Shown: piece after piece, positions 1-7,748 of the stretch
Position numbering within the stretch: position 1 is the stretch's first letter
Layout of the letters: each line of letters opens with the position of its first letter
Origin: an uncultured bacterium
Lineage (GTDB): Bacteria > Actinomycetota > Coriobacteriia > Coriobacteriales > Coriobacteriaceae
Direction: 5' to 3'
Assembly (NCBI GenBank): GCA_905214465.1
Contig: CAJMMD010000029.1
Location: forward strand, 1 to 27,543
Length of the DNA: 27,543 nucleotides
Translations under genes and position numbers: made by a program
The notes under the pieces: model-generated
The model's database searches: none
Told to the model about the DNA's origin: nothing
The model's input: the letters and a program-made list of their open reading frames with translations, nothing else

Positions 1-23
1 GCGAGCAAGGTGCCTTGAAACGA

Positions 24-52
24 GGCGGCATTGACCTTCTGGTCATGCCGCC
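24..52. other. Imperfect hairpin downstream of tyrS
   Basis: Arms at 24-36 and 41-52 pair over 12 bases with one bulged base and a four-base loop. It is the second hairpin met after the tyrS stop on the minus strand. No clean T-run follows, so it could be a weak terminator, a processing site, or part of a downstream RNA gene cut off by the window edge. Confidence 0.35.
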
Positions 53-100
53 GAAGTTGAAAGACAGATTGCCGCTCTGGCGGGTTTGCAGCGTCAACCG

Positions 101-128
101 GTTACGCGGTTTGGTAAAACCGCGTAAC
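101..128 (-). terminator. Perfect 12-bp hairpin at the tyrS stop codon
   Basis: Bases 101-112 and 117-128 are perfect reverse complements around a four-base loop, and the last base of the tyrS stop codon is part of the stem. The position right after the stop fits a terminator. However, no T-run follows in the minus direction, so it may instead stabilise the 3' end of the message. The stem is symmetric and could act on either strand. Confidence 0.4.
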
Positions 129-1339
129 TAAACCAGCTTGAAGCCCTTGCGCTTGCCCACGGAGAGGGTGTCGCCCAGTTTGAGGGCGCTCGGATCGATG
201 TTGTAGCTCTTGGGAGCCACAGCCTTGCCGTTGACCTTGACGCCGCCGCCGTCGATGTCGCGGCGGGCCTGACCGGCGCTGGCCGAAAGGCCCAGGTCCT
301 TGAGCAGGCCGGCGAGGTAAATCTGGCCCTCGTCGTTGACGGTCAGTTCAACGTGCTTCTCGGGGAAGTCGGCAAGCTGGCCCTCCTTGAACACACGGTC
401 GAACTCGGCCTGTGCCTCGTCGCCGGCGCCGGCGCCGTGGTAGGTGTCGCACAGGTCGCGGCCCAATGCGCGCTTGAGCTCGTAGGGGTCGGCAGAACCA
501 TCGGCCAAGGCGGCGTCGATCTTGTCGACCTCGGCCGGGGCGAGCGAGCTGGCCAGACGATAGTACTTGCCGATCATCTCGTCGGGGATGGACATGGTCT
601 TGCCGAACATATCCTTGGGAGCATCGGTCAGGCCGATGTAGTTACCGTAGGACTTGGACATCTTACGGACGCCGTCGGTGCCCTCGAGCAGCGGCATGGT
701 GAGCGCGATCTGCGGTTCCATGCCCATCTTCTCCATGAGCTCGCGGCCGGCGAGCAGGTTAAAGAGCTGGTCGGTGCCGCCCATCTCGACGTCGGCCTTG
801 ATCTGCACGGAGTCGAAGGCCTGCATCACAGGGTACAGGAACTCGTGCAGGGCAATCGGCGTCTGGGACTGGTAGCGCTTGGTAAAGTCGTCGCGCTCGA
901 GGATGCGGGCGACGGTGAACTTGGAGCACACCTGCAGCAGGCCGGCCAGGTCCATCGAAAGGATCCAGTCGCCGTTGTGCACGATGGTGGTCTTCTCGGG
1001 GTCCAGGATCTTCATGGCCTGGCTCACGTAGGTCTCGGCGTTGGCCTCGATCTGCTCCTGCGAAAGCTGCGGGCGGGTGGAGTTCTTGCCCGAGGGGTCG
1101 CCGATCAGCGCAGTGCCGTTGCCGATGATAAGGGTGACGTTGTGGCCCAGGTCCTGGAACTGACGCATCTTGCGCAGGGGCACGGCATGGCCCAGGTGCA
1201 GGTCGGGGCTGGTGGGATCGACGCCGAGCTTGATGTTGAGGGGCTCGCCCTTCTCAAGCTTCTTGCGAAGGTCGGCCTCGGGGACGATCTGCGCTGCACC
1301 CGAGGTGATGATACGCATTTGCTCGTCAACAGACAGCAT
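128..1339 (-). CDS. tyrS: Tyrosine--tRNA ligase
   Basis: Cytosolic class I aminoacyl-tRNA synthetase that charges tRNA-Tyr with tyrosine using ATP. The 403-residue product is full length. The HIGH-type motif is HLGHA at residues 48-52 and the KMSKS signature is at 226-230. The C-terminal 65 or so residues form an S4-like RNA-binding domain. The N-terminal KLGVDPTSPDLHLGH block is typical of the TyrS subgroup found in E. coli-like and TyrZ-like enzymes. The ATG start is set by a strong AAAGGAGGAT site four to five bases upstream. It lies 97 bases downstream of the U32-family gene on the same strand; that gap shows no T-box leader and no convincing promoter, so co-transcription is possible. A hairpin follows the stop. 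Confidence 0.97.
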   Translation of the reverse strand: MLSVDEQMRIITSGAAQIVPEADLRKKLEKGEPLNIKLGVDPTSPDLHLGHAVPLRKMRQFQDLGHNVTLIIGNGTALIGDPSGKNSTRPQLSQEQIEANAETYVSQAMKILDPEKTTIVHNGDWILSMDLAGLLQVCSKFTVARILERDDFTKRYQSQTPIALHEFLYPVMQAFDSVQIKADVEMGGTDQLFNLLAGRELMEKMGMEPQIALTMPLLEGTDGVRKMSKSYGNYIGLTDAPKDMFGKTMSIPDEMIGKYYRLASSLAPAEVDKIDAALADGSADPYELKRALGRDLCDTYHGAGAGDEAQAEFDRVFKEGQLADFPEKHVELTVNDEGQIYLAGLLKDLGLSASAGQARRDIDGGGVKVNGKAVAPKSYNIDPSALKLGDTLSVGKRKGFKLV

Positions 1340-1436
1340 TGGGTATCCTCCTTTTGCTATAGCACCCTCACCGGATACGGCGGTGCTGGAAGTTCATAAA
1401 CCCACTAATAATAACCAAAACAGCGCGGCCGAACAC

Positions 1437-3413
1437 CTACGACAGGAAAATCCTCGTCCTGCCGCACGCGTCGATAACGACCGGCAAACGCGTGCCGTCA
1501 CGTTCGACCAAAAAGCGCGCCTGCTGACGGCGCGAGCAGTCACGGCAACGGACCTGCCCCGTTGCATCCGTGGCGCAGGCGCCCTCGGCAGTCAGCAAGC
1601 AGTGCTCGCACACCATGATCTCGGGACGGTCGGCATCGACAGGCCCCAAGACACCGGGGCAAGCGGCAAGCTCGGCAACACGCTCCGCATCATTGCCGAG
1701 CAACTCGGCCGACAAGCACACCCGCCCCGCACCGAGTCCGCGCAGCCAGGTAAGCGTGGTCCGATTGGCACAGAACACCGGCGCCGCCACGTCAAACGTT
1801 GTGCCCAGCTCGCGGGCCATCGCCACTTGTCCCAGATTGCGGCAGACGACGCGCCCGGCACGCTGCATAAGCGCCCGAGTCCGCTCGGCGTCGCCCGCGC
1901 GGCACACTTCGTCGAGCACCACCGTTGTATCGGACAGATCTCGCTCATCGCGCGGACCCACATCCATCAGCTCCCAGGCAAAGACCATACGAGCAAAATC
2001 CTCGCGCTTTACCGGCCCCGCCGACCCCGCCAACTCCGTCGACGCGCCGCCATCCACCGCAGCGTCCTCAAAGGGCAGCACCTCAACGGCACGCGCAACG
2101 GGCGCAATCGCATCCGCCTCGGCCCGCATGCGCTCCAACACCGCCGTCGTCTGATCCAACACGCCGGCGCTGCGAATCAGATAGACCTCGCAGCCCGCGT
2201 CCACCTTACGCTTGCAATGCACGACGACGCGCTTCCCCGCTGCGGCATCCACCGGGCAGGGCACCTGCGGCCAGCGCTTGGGCACATCGGGACGCGCGTC
2301 GACACCCGGATAGAACCGAATCTCGAGCGTGTCACCCGCCGCCACGGCGGCATCGAGCTCAACGGTCACCTCTTCGTGGCCCACAGCGACCAAGCGCCCC
2401 ACGCGCACGCCCTGGTTGATCGCGCGCTCAAAGCTCATGAGCTCGGCACCCGAACGACCCCGCAGGTAAGCATCGGTAAACCCACGGTTAAACGACCTTC
2501 CCAGCTCGCGTTCAAGCTCTTCCACGGCACCGGAGTCCCACGCGCCGTCGCACAGCATATCGAGTGCCCGACGCCACACCCTCACCACGTTGAATACGTA
2601 ATCGGGATTCTTCATGCGTCCCTCGATCTTGAGCGATGCCACGCCGGCGGCAACAAGCTCGGGCAGGTGCGCGATACCCAGATAGTCACGCGGACAAAGC
2701 AGGCGGTCTCCCTCGACGGCAACAACACTCTGCCCCGCCTCGTCCACTAGGTCGTACGCCAGACGGCACGGCTGCGTGCAGTCGCCGCGCATCGCCGAGC
2801 GCCCACGCCGCAGGGCCGAGAACTCGCACGCCCCCGAATAGCCGATGCAAATCGCACCGTGGCAGAATACCTCGATGGGCACGCCCGTGGCACATAGCGC
2901 CGCAATCTCGTCGACCGTCAGCTCGCGTGCCGTCGTCACGCGCTCGACCCCCAGTTCATCGGCGGCAAGCCGCACGGCACCCTCGCTATGAGCGCCCGCC
3001 TGCGTGGACAGGTGAATCTCGACCCCGGGAATCGCCGCGCGCAGCGCGCAGGCCAACCCGGCATCGGCGACAATCAGAGCATCGGCGCCCAGCTCCAGTG
3101 CATGAGCTCCCAACGCCACCGCGTCGGACAACTCATCGTCAAACACGAACACGTTGAGCGTTACGTACACATGCACGCCATGGGCATGCGCCACGGCGCA
3201 GCCGCGCACAAACTCGTTATCCGTAAAGCCATGGGCGCTCACACGGGCGTTAAAGCCGCCCAACCCCGCATAGATGGCATCGGCACCCGCGGCGATGGCC
3301 GCAAGCATCTGGTCGAGTCCGCCCGCCGGCGCCAGCAGCTCGGGCAGCGCCGCACTGACAACATCCAATCCAGTCTCGTATTGTCCGCTCGGCCCCATCG
3401 TCCGAATCGCCAT
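1437..3413 (-). CDS. U32-family protein, RlhA/YdcP-like (658 aa)
   Basis: Member of the collagenase-like U32 family. The signature is clear at residues 181-199 (EVFCHGAICIGYSGACEFS), with Cys184, Cys189 and Cys196, followed by CTQPC at 212-216. A Cys pair at 602/605 and another at 623/626 near the C-terminus suggest a second metal or Fe-S site. The length and two-part build match E. coli RlhA (YdcP, about 650 residues), which hydroxylates 23S rRNA C2501, more than the shorter TrhP (YegQ) tRNA enzymes. The RNA-modification role is inferred from family knowledge; older annotations call it a peptidase. An ATG nine codons further upstream exists, but AAGGAG at the right distance precedes the internal ATG (MAIRTMGPSG), which I chose. 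It is divergent from the penicillin-binding protein gene and upstream of tyrS. Confidence 0.85.
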   Translation of the reverse strand: MAIRTMGPSGQYETGLDVVSAALPELLAPAGGLDQMLAAIAAGADAIYAGLGGFNARVSAHGFTDNEFVRGCAVAHAHGVHVYVTLNVFVFDDELSDAVALGAHALELGADALIVADAGLACALRAAIPGVEIHLSTQAGAHSEGAVRLAADELGVERVTTARELTVDEIAALCATGVPIEVFCHGAICIGYSGACEFSALRRGRSAMRGDCTQPCRLAYDLVDEAGQSVVAVEGDRLLCPRDYLGIAHLPELVAAGVASLKIEGRMKNPDYVFNVVRVWRRALDMLCDGAWDSGAVEELERELGRSFNRGFTDAYLRGRSGAELMSFERAINQGVRVGRLVAVGHEEVTVELDAAVAAGDTLEIRFYPGVDARPDVPKRWPQVPCPVDAAAGKRVVVHCKRKVDAGCEVYLIRSAGVLDQTTAVLERMRAEADAIAPVARAVEVLPFEDAAVDGGASTELAGSAGPVKREDFARMVFAWELMDVGPRDERDLSDTTVVLDEVCRAGDAERTRALMQRAGRVVCRNLGQVAMARELGTTFDVAAPVFCANRTTLTWLRGLGAGRVCLSAELLGNDAERVAELAACPGVLGPVDADRPEIMVCEHCLLTAEGACATDATGQVRCRDCSRRQQARFLVERDGTRLPVVIDACGRTRIFLS

Positions 3414-3575
3414 CGACAAACTCCTTACCAAGGTATGCATTCACTCTGAAAAATGCCGTCTTCCAGCATACACGAGGCCTCGCGCGCCCCGTTTGGTTTA
3501 TCGTGTAATAACTTATGTCCATCCTGCCCCGACGGCACATCCACCGTCTGGCACGACATACCTGGAGGTCAATAT
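3414..3575. promoter_or_regulatory. Divergent control region between U32 gene and PBP gene
   Basis: This 162-base gap must hold the start signals for both genes. A perfect 10-bp palindrome (CGAGGCCTCG, 3473-3482) sits near its middle, and an A+T-rich stretch lies around 3497-3520. I could not pick out a pair of promoter hexamers with good spacing on either strand. Confidence 0.35.
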
Positions 3576-5792
3576 ATGGGTCCTCGCCAACGACAGGGAC
3601 ACAGCCGTTCAAAGACGCACGCCCTGCCCATAATCCTGCTCTCGTTTTTGGGCTTTCTGCTGATTGCGGGCGTGGCGTTTGGCATCGGCATGGTCGGTAA
3701 CGTCAACCGCTGGCTGTCCGATCTGCCCGACTACACCGACGCCAACGCGTATCTGGTGAGCGAGCCCACCGAGATCGTCGACTGTAACGGCAACAAGATC
3801 GCGAGCTTCTACACGCAAAACCGCAAGTCCATCACCAAGGACGAGGTCTCCCCCTACGTGCTGCAGGGCACCGTTGACGTCGAGGACGAGCGCTTCTACG
3901 AGCACGGCGGTATCGACCTGTGGGGTATCGCGCGTGCTGCGGTGGCAACCCTCGGCGGCGGGCACGAAGGCGCCTCGACGATCACCCAGCAGCTTGTGCG
4001 CAACACCATCCTGCAGGAGGAGCAATTCGACTCGACCATTGAGCGTAAGGTGCGCGAGGCCTACATCGCCATCAAGATGGAGGACATGTACTCCAAAGAC
4101 GAGATCCTCATGATGTACCTCAACACCATCTATTACGGCCACGGCGCCTACGGCATCGAGGCCGCAGCCGAGACCTATCTGTCCAAGAGCGCCGCCGACC
4201 TCACCCTGAGCGAGGCCGCGCTACTCATCGGCCTTCCCAACTCGCCTTCGCAGTACGACCCCACGGTCAATCCCGATCTGGCACTGTCTCGCCGCAACAA
4301 GGTTCTCGACAACATGCTGCGCCTGGGCCACATCACCCAGGAGGAGCACGATGCCGCACAGGCCGAGCCCATCACCCTCAATGTGACCGAAATCTCGGGC
4401 AGCGGCGTCGACGTATACTCGCAGCCCTACTTTGTCTCCTACGTCAAGCAGCTGCTGGAGCAGGAGTTCTCGACCGACGTGCTCTTTAAGGGCGGCCTGA
4501 CCGTCAAGACCACCATCGACCCCACGATGCAGCAGGTGGCAGAGAATGCCGTCCGCGAGCAGCTCGACACGCTCTCGCTTGACGGCCTGGACATGGGCAT
4601 GGTCGTCGTCGACCCCAAGACCGGCTACATCAAGTGCATGGTGGGCGGCTACGACTACAACGCCGACGAGAACCACGTAAACCATGCCACGGCCAAGCGT
4701 CCCGTCGGCTCCACCTTTAAGGCCTTTACGCTGGCAACTGCCATCCAAAACGGCATGAACCCCAACGTCACCCTCAACTGCAACTCGCCGCTCAAGGCCA
4801 AGGGCACCACGACCGAGGTCCAAAATTACGCCAACCAGAGCTACGGCAACATCACGCTTAAGCAGGCGACGGCATACTCCTCCAACACCGGCTACATCCA
4901 GGTGGCGGAAGCCGTCGGCAACAGCAAGATCATCTCGCTCGTCAAAAAGCTCGGCATCGACCCCGCCAAGGACAACATCGAGGACGTTCCCGTCATGACG
5001 CTCGGCACCGGCTCGATCTCGCCACTCGAGATGGCCGCCGCCTACGCGACGTTTGCCAACGGCGGCTACTATCGCCAGCCGATCGCCATCACCGAGATTG
5101 ATTCTCGTACCGGTTCGGTGCTGTACCAGCACACCGACAATCCCTCACAGGTGCTTACCGAGGGCGAGGCCGCCGCGGTCACCGATGTTCTGTCCGGCGT
5201 CATGAAGGGCAGCGGTACGGGTGCTGCCGGCGCCCTGAGTGTCAACCAGCCCTATGCCGGCAAGACGGGCACCACCGACAACACCACCAACCTTTGGTTC
5301 TGCGGCTATACCCCGCAGCTGGCGTGCGCCCTGTGGACCGGCTATTCCGCGGGCGAGATCCCCATCCAAAAGTACGGCACGGACCTGCTGGGCGACAGCA
5401 CCAACCTGCCTGTCTTTAAGCGGTTTATGAACACCGTTCTGACCGGTACCGAGCGCGAGGAGTTTGCGACCGGAACGGCGCCCACCTACAAGAACAACAG
5501 CGTCTGGAAGTTCTACGGCACCAACAACACCAAGAAGTCGGAGAACGACGACAAGGACGAGGACGAAGAGGAAGAGGAAACCACCACAACAACTACCACG
5601 ACGACCACGACCACCGAGACCACGGGCGGCGACACCACCGGCGGCACCGGTACGACCGGTGGCTCGACGGGCGGCTCCACTGGTGGCTCGACGGGCGGCT
5701 CCACTGGTGGCTCGACCGGCGGCGATGGCGGCACGCCTACGCCTACGCCCACTCCCGACCCCTCGCCCACGCCTGACGATACGGTCGGCTAA
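3576..5792 (+). CDS. Class A bifunctional penicillin-binding protein (PBP1a type)
   Basis: Membrane-anchored peptidoglycan polymerase and cross-linker, 738 residues. A short basic cytoplasmic N-terminus leads to one membrane segment at about 17-40. The GT51 glycosyltransferase domain follows: catalytic Glu103 in EDERFYEHGG, then GASTITQQLVRN and KEDMYSKDEIL-like family motifs. The transpeptidase domain has Ser379/Lys382 (STFK), SSN at 435-437 and KTG at 563-565. From about residue 650 the tail changes character: a Lys/Asp/Glu stretch, a run of Thr, Gly-Gly-Ser-Thr repeats and finally Pro-Thr repeats. It probably spans the cell wall or is glycosylated; that is inference. The ATG is fixed by TGGAGG seven bases upstream; an in-frame upstream extension (41 residues) has no supporting site and would spoil the N-terminal topology. 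It converges on argR and ends in an intrinsic terminator. Confidence 0.95.
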   Translation: MGPRQRQGHSRSKTHALPIILLSFLGFLLIAGVAFGIGMVGNVNRWLSDLPDYTDANAYLVSEPTEIVDCNGNKIASFYTQNRKSITKDEVSPYVLQGTVDVEDERFYEHGGIDLWGIARAAVATLGGGHEGASTITQQLVRNTILQEEQFDSTIERKVREAYIAIKMEDMYSKDEILMMYLNTIYYGHGAYGIEAAAETYLSKSAADLTLSEAALLIGLPNSPSQYDPTVNPDLALSRRNKVLDNMLRLGHITQEEHDAAQAEPITLNVTEISGSGVDVYSQPYFVSYVKQLLEQEFSTDVLFKGGLTVKTTIDPTMQQVAENAVREQLDTLSLDGLDMGMVVVDPKTGYIKCMVGGYDYNADENHVNHATAKRPVGSTFKAFTLATAIQNGMNPNVTLNCNSPLKAKGTTTEVQNYANQSYGNITLKQATAYSSNTGYIQVAEAVGNSKIISLVKKLGIDPAKDNIEDVPVMTLGTGSISPLEMAAAYATFANGGYYRQPIAITEIDSRTGSVLYQHTDNPSQVLTEGEAAAVTDVLSGVMKGSGTGAAGALSVNQPYAGKTGTTDNTTNLWFCGYTPQLACALWTGYSAGEIPIQKYGTDLLGDSTNLPVFKRFMNTVLTGTEREEFATGTAPTYKNNSVWKFYGTNNTKKSENDDKDEDEEEEETTTTTTTTTTTTETTGGDTTGGTGTTGGSTGGSTGGSTGGSTGGSTGGDGGTPTPTPTPDPSPTPDDTVG
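5658..5723 (+). repeat. 24-bp tandem repeat in the PBP tail
   Basis: Two identical 24-base units (5658-5681, 5682-5705) and a partial third copy with one change (5706-5723) encode the Gly-Gly-Ser-Thr repeats of the tail. The unit is a multiple of three, so copy-number change by slippage would lengthen or shorten the linker in frame. Confidence 0.85.
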
Positions 5793-5814
5793 GAAGTACG
5801 CGACTAAAGCCAAC

Positions 5815-5853
5815 AAGGCCCCGAGCAGCTTATTGAACTGCTCGGGGCCTTTT
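5815..5853 (+). terminator. Intrinsic terminator of the PBP gene
   Basis: A perfect 14-bp GC-rich stem (5815-5828 with 5838-5851), a nine-base loop and TTTT at the 3' end, beginning 22 bases after the stop. The A residues before the stem are too few to make it strongly bidirectional. Confidence 0.92.
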
Positions 5854-5894
5854 AGTTTGAAGCGACCTGGTGGGCGGTCTTTATACCGGCAAAC

Positions 5895-5927
5895 AAAAAG
5901 GGGTACCGACCAACGTCGATGCCCCTT
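5895..5927 (-). terminator. Intrinsic terminator of argR
   Basis: On the minus strand a 13-base stem with two wobble-type positions and a four-base loop is followed by TTTTTG. It starts about 50 bases after the argR stop. It stands back to back with the PBP terminator, so the converging transcripts are insulated from each other. Confidence 0.88.
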
Positions 5928-5976
5928 ACAAGCCACTATGTCAGCGCACGCAATGCCGAGCGCACGGCCCGCACAC

Positions 5977-6414
5977 CTACTTGCGAGAATTGCTCAGCTT
6001 ATTGATCAGCGCCTCGAGGCGCTCGCCGTCCTCGGCCGTCTGGGCAATAACCAAAATCGTATCGTTGCCGGCAAGCGAGCCAAGCACATCGGGCAACTCT
6101 GCCGCATCAACGGCGGCGGCGATGCCGGAAGCCGTGCCAGGCTGAGCCTTGATCATAACCAGATTATCGGTACGCAGAACGCCCGTTACGAGCTCGGAAA
6201 CCATACGCTGCAGGTGCAGGTCCTCTGCCAGAACATAGATGCCCTCAGGGAGCTTACGCAGCCCCATATCGGCAATATCGCGAGAGACAGTCGCCTGCGT
6301 GCAATCAAAGCCCATAGCACGGAGCTCATCGACCAGCACGCGCTGCGTGCGGACATCCTTATTGCGCACAATATCTCTAATGGCATCCTGGCGCCCATTG
6401 CGTTTTTTAGCCAT
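5977..6414 (-). CDS. argR: Arginine repressor ArgR
   Basis: Arginine-responsive DNA-binding regulator of arginine biosynthesis and catabolism genes, acting as a hexamer. The 145-residue product has an N-terminal winged helix with the recognition segment TQATVSRDI and a C-terminal oligomerisation/arginine-binding domain with QPGTASGIAAAVD and the acidic GNDTILVIA stretch. Eleven more codons are open upstream, but the internal ATG (MAKKRNGRQD) has GGAGAGAGG at good spacing and matches the family start. No arginine biosynthesis genes are adjacent, so it acts in trans here. Two inverted repeats lie in the 132-base leader and could be autoregulatory sites. A terminator follows. Confidence 0.93.
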   Translation of the reverse strand: MAKKRNGRQDAIRDIVRNKDVRTQRVLVDELRAMGFDCTQATVSRDIADMGLRKLPEGIYVLAEDLHLQRMVSELVTGVLRTDNLVMIKAQPGTASGIAAAVDAAELPDVLGSLAGNDTILVIAQTAEDGERLEALINKLSNSRK

Positions 6415-6447
6415 ACAAACCCTCTCTCCAAAAGATGGCGGAGACAA

Positions 6448-6462
6448 TCAATCAGTGATTGA
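6448..6462. promoter_or_regulatory. 15-bp palindrome upstream of argR
   Basis: TCAATCA and TGATTGA flank a single central G, a perfect odd palindrome about 34 bases before the argR ATG. It is A+T-rich like an ARG box but does not fit the usual spacing of TGAAT and ATTCA halves, so an ArgR autoregulatory operator is only a suggestion. Confidence 0.4.
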
Positions 6463-6507
6463 ATAGTTTAACGCTATTTGAAGGCTTTTGTGTATAAGAA
6501 CGCATTT

Positions 6508-6535
6508 CGAAACAATTCTATGCAAGTTTGTTTCG
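6508..6535. promoter_or_regulatory. 8-bp inverted repeat between glycosyltransferase and argR
   Basis: CGAAACAA (6508-6515) and TTGTTTCG (6528-6535) are perfect inverted repeats spaced by 12 bases, just after the glycosyltransferase stop. It could be an operator for argR or a weak 3'-end hairpin; no T-run follows. Confidence 0.35.
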
Positions 6536-6546
6536 TAATGAGCCGT

Positions 6547-7587
6547 TTAGGCGGTTTTTGCGCCCGTCCGGTTAAGAAAAGCTGCCAGATGCGTACACAT
6601 CACGCAGCGCGCGGGCTTGGCGCTGGCGATCGGCCCAAACAACAGACCGAGTCCCCGATGGTTATCCTTGAGCGCGGCGACCATCTGACGGGTTCGAGGC
6701 GCCTCGAGCATATCACGCATGCGGGCGGAACGCTCGATTGACGACACCCCATGCGGGCTCAGACACAAATTCTCGATGCAGGCGACCAGTCCGGCAAAGT
6801 AGAACTTTTGGCTTGCCAGCTTGAGCCGACCACCGCTATCTGCTTCCGAGAGTGAGTCCGCAAGCTCGTCGAGCGCTCGAGTGTCATCGGATATCCTGGC
6901 ATACATGGTGGGATCAAAGGCATCTGTAAGCTTAGGTGCCGCCGCGTGGAAACAAGCGTCGCCGCAGCCGGACACGAATCGTGCCTGCGAGAGCGCATAA
7001 GCCATAAACTCAACCGTACGGTACGCCTTGCCGCGCGACAGGCATGCCTCAAACAGCGGACGGCTATACATCACGCCAGAGGTCTGAGCGACTAGGCCGC
7101 CCAAAATCAACTGGGGCAGCCCAGTCACCATAGAAGACTCGTCTTCTATGGCAATAGAGGCAGCATCCAAGACGCGCGAATGACGCTCGCGATGCGCATC
7201 GTATCGATCGAGCGACACCGAGGGGAGCACAATGTCTGCCGCAGTATCGCACGCGATATCGACCATCTTGGAAAGGGCCTGCGGAGCAAACCACTCATCG
7301 GCGTTCATGGCGATGATTTGAGAGCCGCGCGAGGCATCAAAACCGGCACGAAGACAAGCGCCGCGCTTCGCGTCCTCGACGTCAATCAAATCAATATGGA
7401 TGTCCCTGTCGGCAGCAACTTGAAGCGAATGGCGCACACCGGGCGCAGCATCGCGGCAGACAACGACAATCTGCAAATCGTAGAGGTCTTGGTTCTGGAT
7501 ACTCTCGAGCGCACGCATCGCATAGCTGGGCGAACCTTCTACCACAAGGATCACCGAAAGTCGCGGATGCGAACCACGTCGAACCAA
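6547..7587 (-). CDS. GT2-like glycosyltransferase, TTG start
   Basis: Probable cytosolic family 2 glycosyltransferase of 346 residues. The N-terminus has the expected nucleotide-sugar fold start (LSVILVVEGSPSYAMRALES) and a second strand LQIVVVC. An acidic motif, MNADEWFAPQAL, at 94-105 stands where GT2 enzymes have their D-x-D/DD metal site. The C-terminal third is all-helical in appearance with a CVMC pair near the end, and no transmembrane segment is evident. Donor and acceptor cannot be told from sequence. The frame opens after a TGA and contains no ATG or GTG before this TTG, which has GAGAGGA eight bases upstream, so TTG is the likely start. A 13-codon ORF ends one base before it. Neighbours are truA upstream and argR downstream; neither suggests a glycan pathway. 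Confidence 0.7.
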   Translation of the reverse strand: MVRRGSHPRLSVILVVEGSPSYAMRALESIQNQDLYDLQIVVVCRDAAPGVRHSLQVAADRDIHIDLIDVEDAKRGACLRAGFDASRGSQIIAMNADEWFAPQALSKMVDIACDTAADIVLPSVSLDRYDAHRERHSRVLDAASIAIEDESSMVTGLPQLILGGLVAQTSGVMYSRPLFEACLSRGKAYRTVEFMAYALSQARFVSGCGDACFHAAAPKLTDAFDPTMYARISDDTRALDELADSLSEADSGGRLKLASQKFYFAGLVACIENLCLSPHGVSSIERSARMRDMLEAPRTRQMVAALKDNHRGLGLLFGPIASAKPARCVMCTHLAAFLNRTGAKTA

Positions 7588-7588
7588 A

Positions 7589-7630
7589 TTATCCGTCCTC
7601 TCGACAGCAATGAATCAAACCGTGGTTCAT
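7589..7630 (-). CDS. Possible 13-residue leader peptide
   Basis: ATG-initiated ORF encoding MNHGLIHCCREDG, with a GGGGTG-like site six bases upstream. Its TAA stop ends one base before the TTG start of the glycosyltransferase, an arrangement that favours re-initiation. There is no run of a single amino acid as in classic attenuators. It may be chance. Confidence 0.3.
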   Translation of the reverse strand: MNHGLIHCCREDG

Positions 7631-7711
7631 GGTACACCCCGGCAATAAAAGCAATGAGACACCGGTTGCATTGCACGCCAAGAACAGATGTTGCACACGC
7701 GCAGCCCACAG

Positions 7712-7740
7712 ATGACAGGTGTCGACGCACGACACGTCAA
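7712..7740 (-). promoter_or_regulatory. Candidate promoter for the glycosyltransferase
   Basis: On the minus strand TTGACG (7735-7740) and TGTCAT (7712-7717) are separated by 17 bases. The -35 matches consensus at five of six and the -10 at four of six. It sits right after the truA stop, giving a leader of roughly 120 bases that includes the small ORF. Confidence 0.5.
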
Positions 7741-7748
7741 GCCCTCCC

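Noticed and set aside
60..90. Resemblance to the start of RNase P RNA
   Set aside because: A few bases look similar, but the conserved core that should follow is absent before tyrS begins.
3..131. Open plus-strand frame entering from the left edge and ending at the tyrS stop
   Set aside because: About 42 codons without a recognisable motif; it runs through two hairpins, so non-coding sequence is more likely. It cannot be excluded as the tail of an unseen gene.
1170..2750. 526-codon open frame opposite the tyrS start and U32 gene
   Set aside because: It crosses the tyrS-U32 spacer antisense to both and has no recognisable domain.
5579..5723. CRISPR-like repetition
   Set aside because: The repeats are contiguous 24-base coding units in the PBP tail without unique spacers.
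5464..6462. 332-codon plus-strand frame over the PBP tail and argR
   Set aside because: It overlaps the PBP C-terminus in another frame, runs through two terminators and lies antisense to argR.
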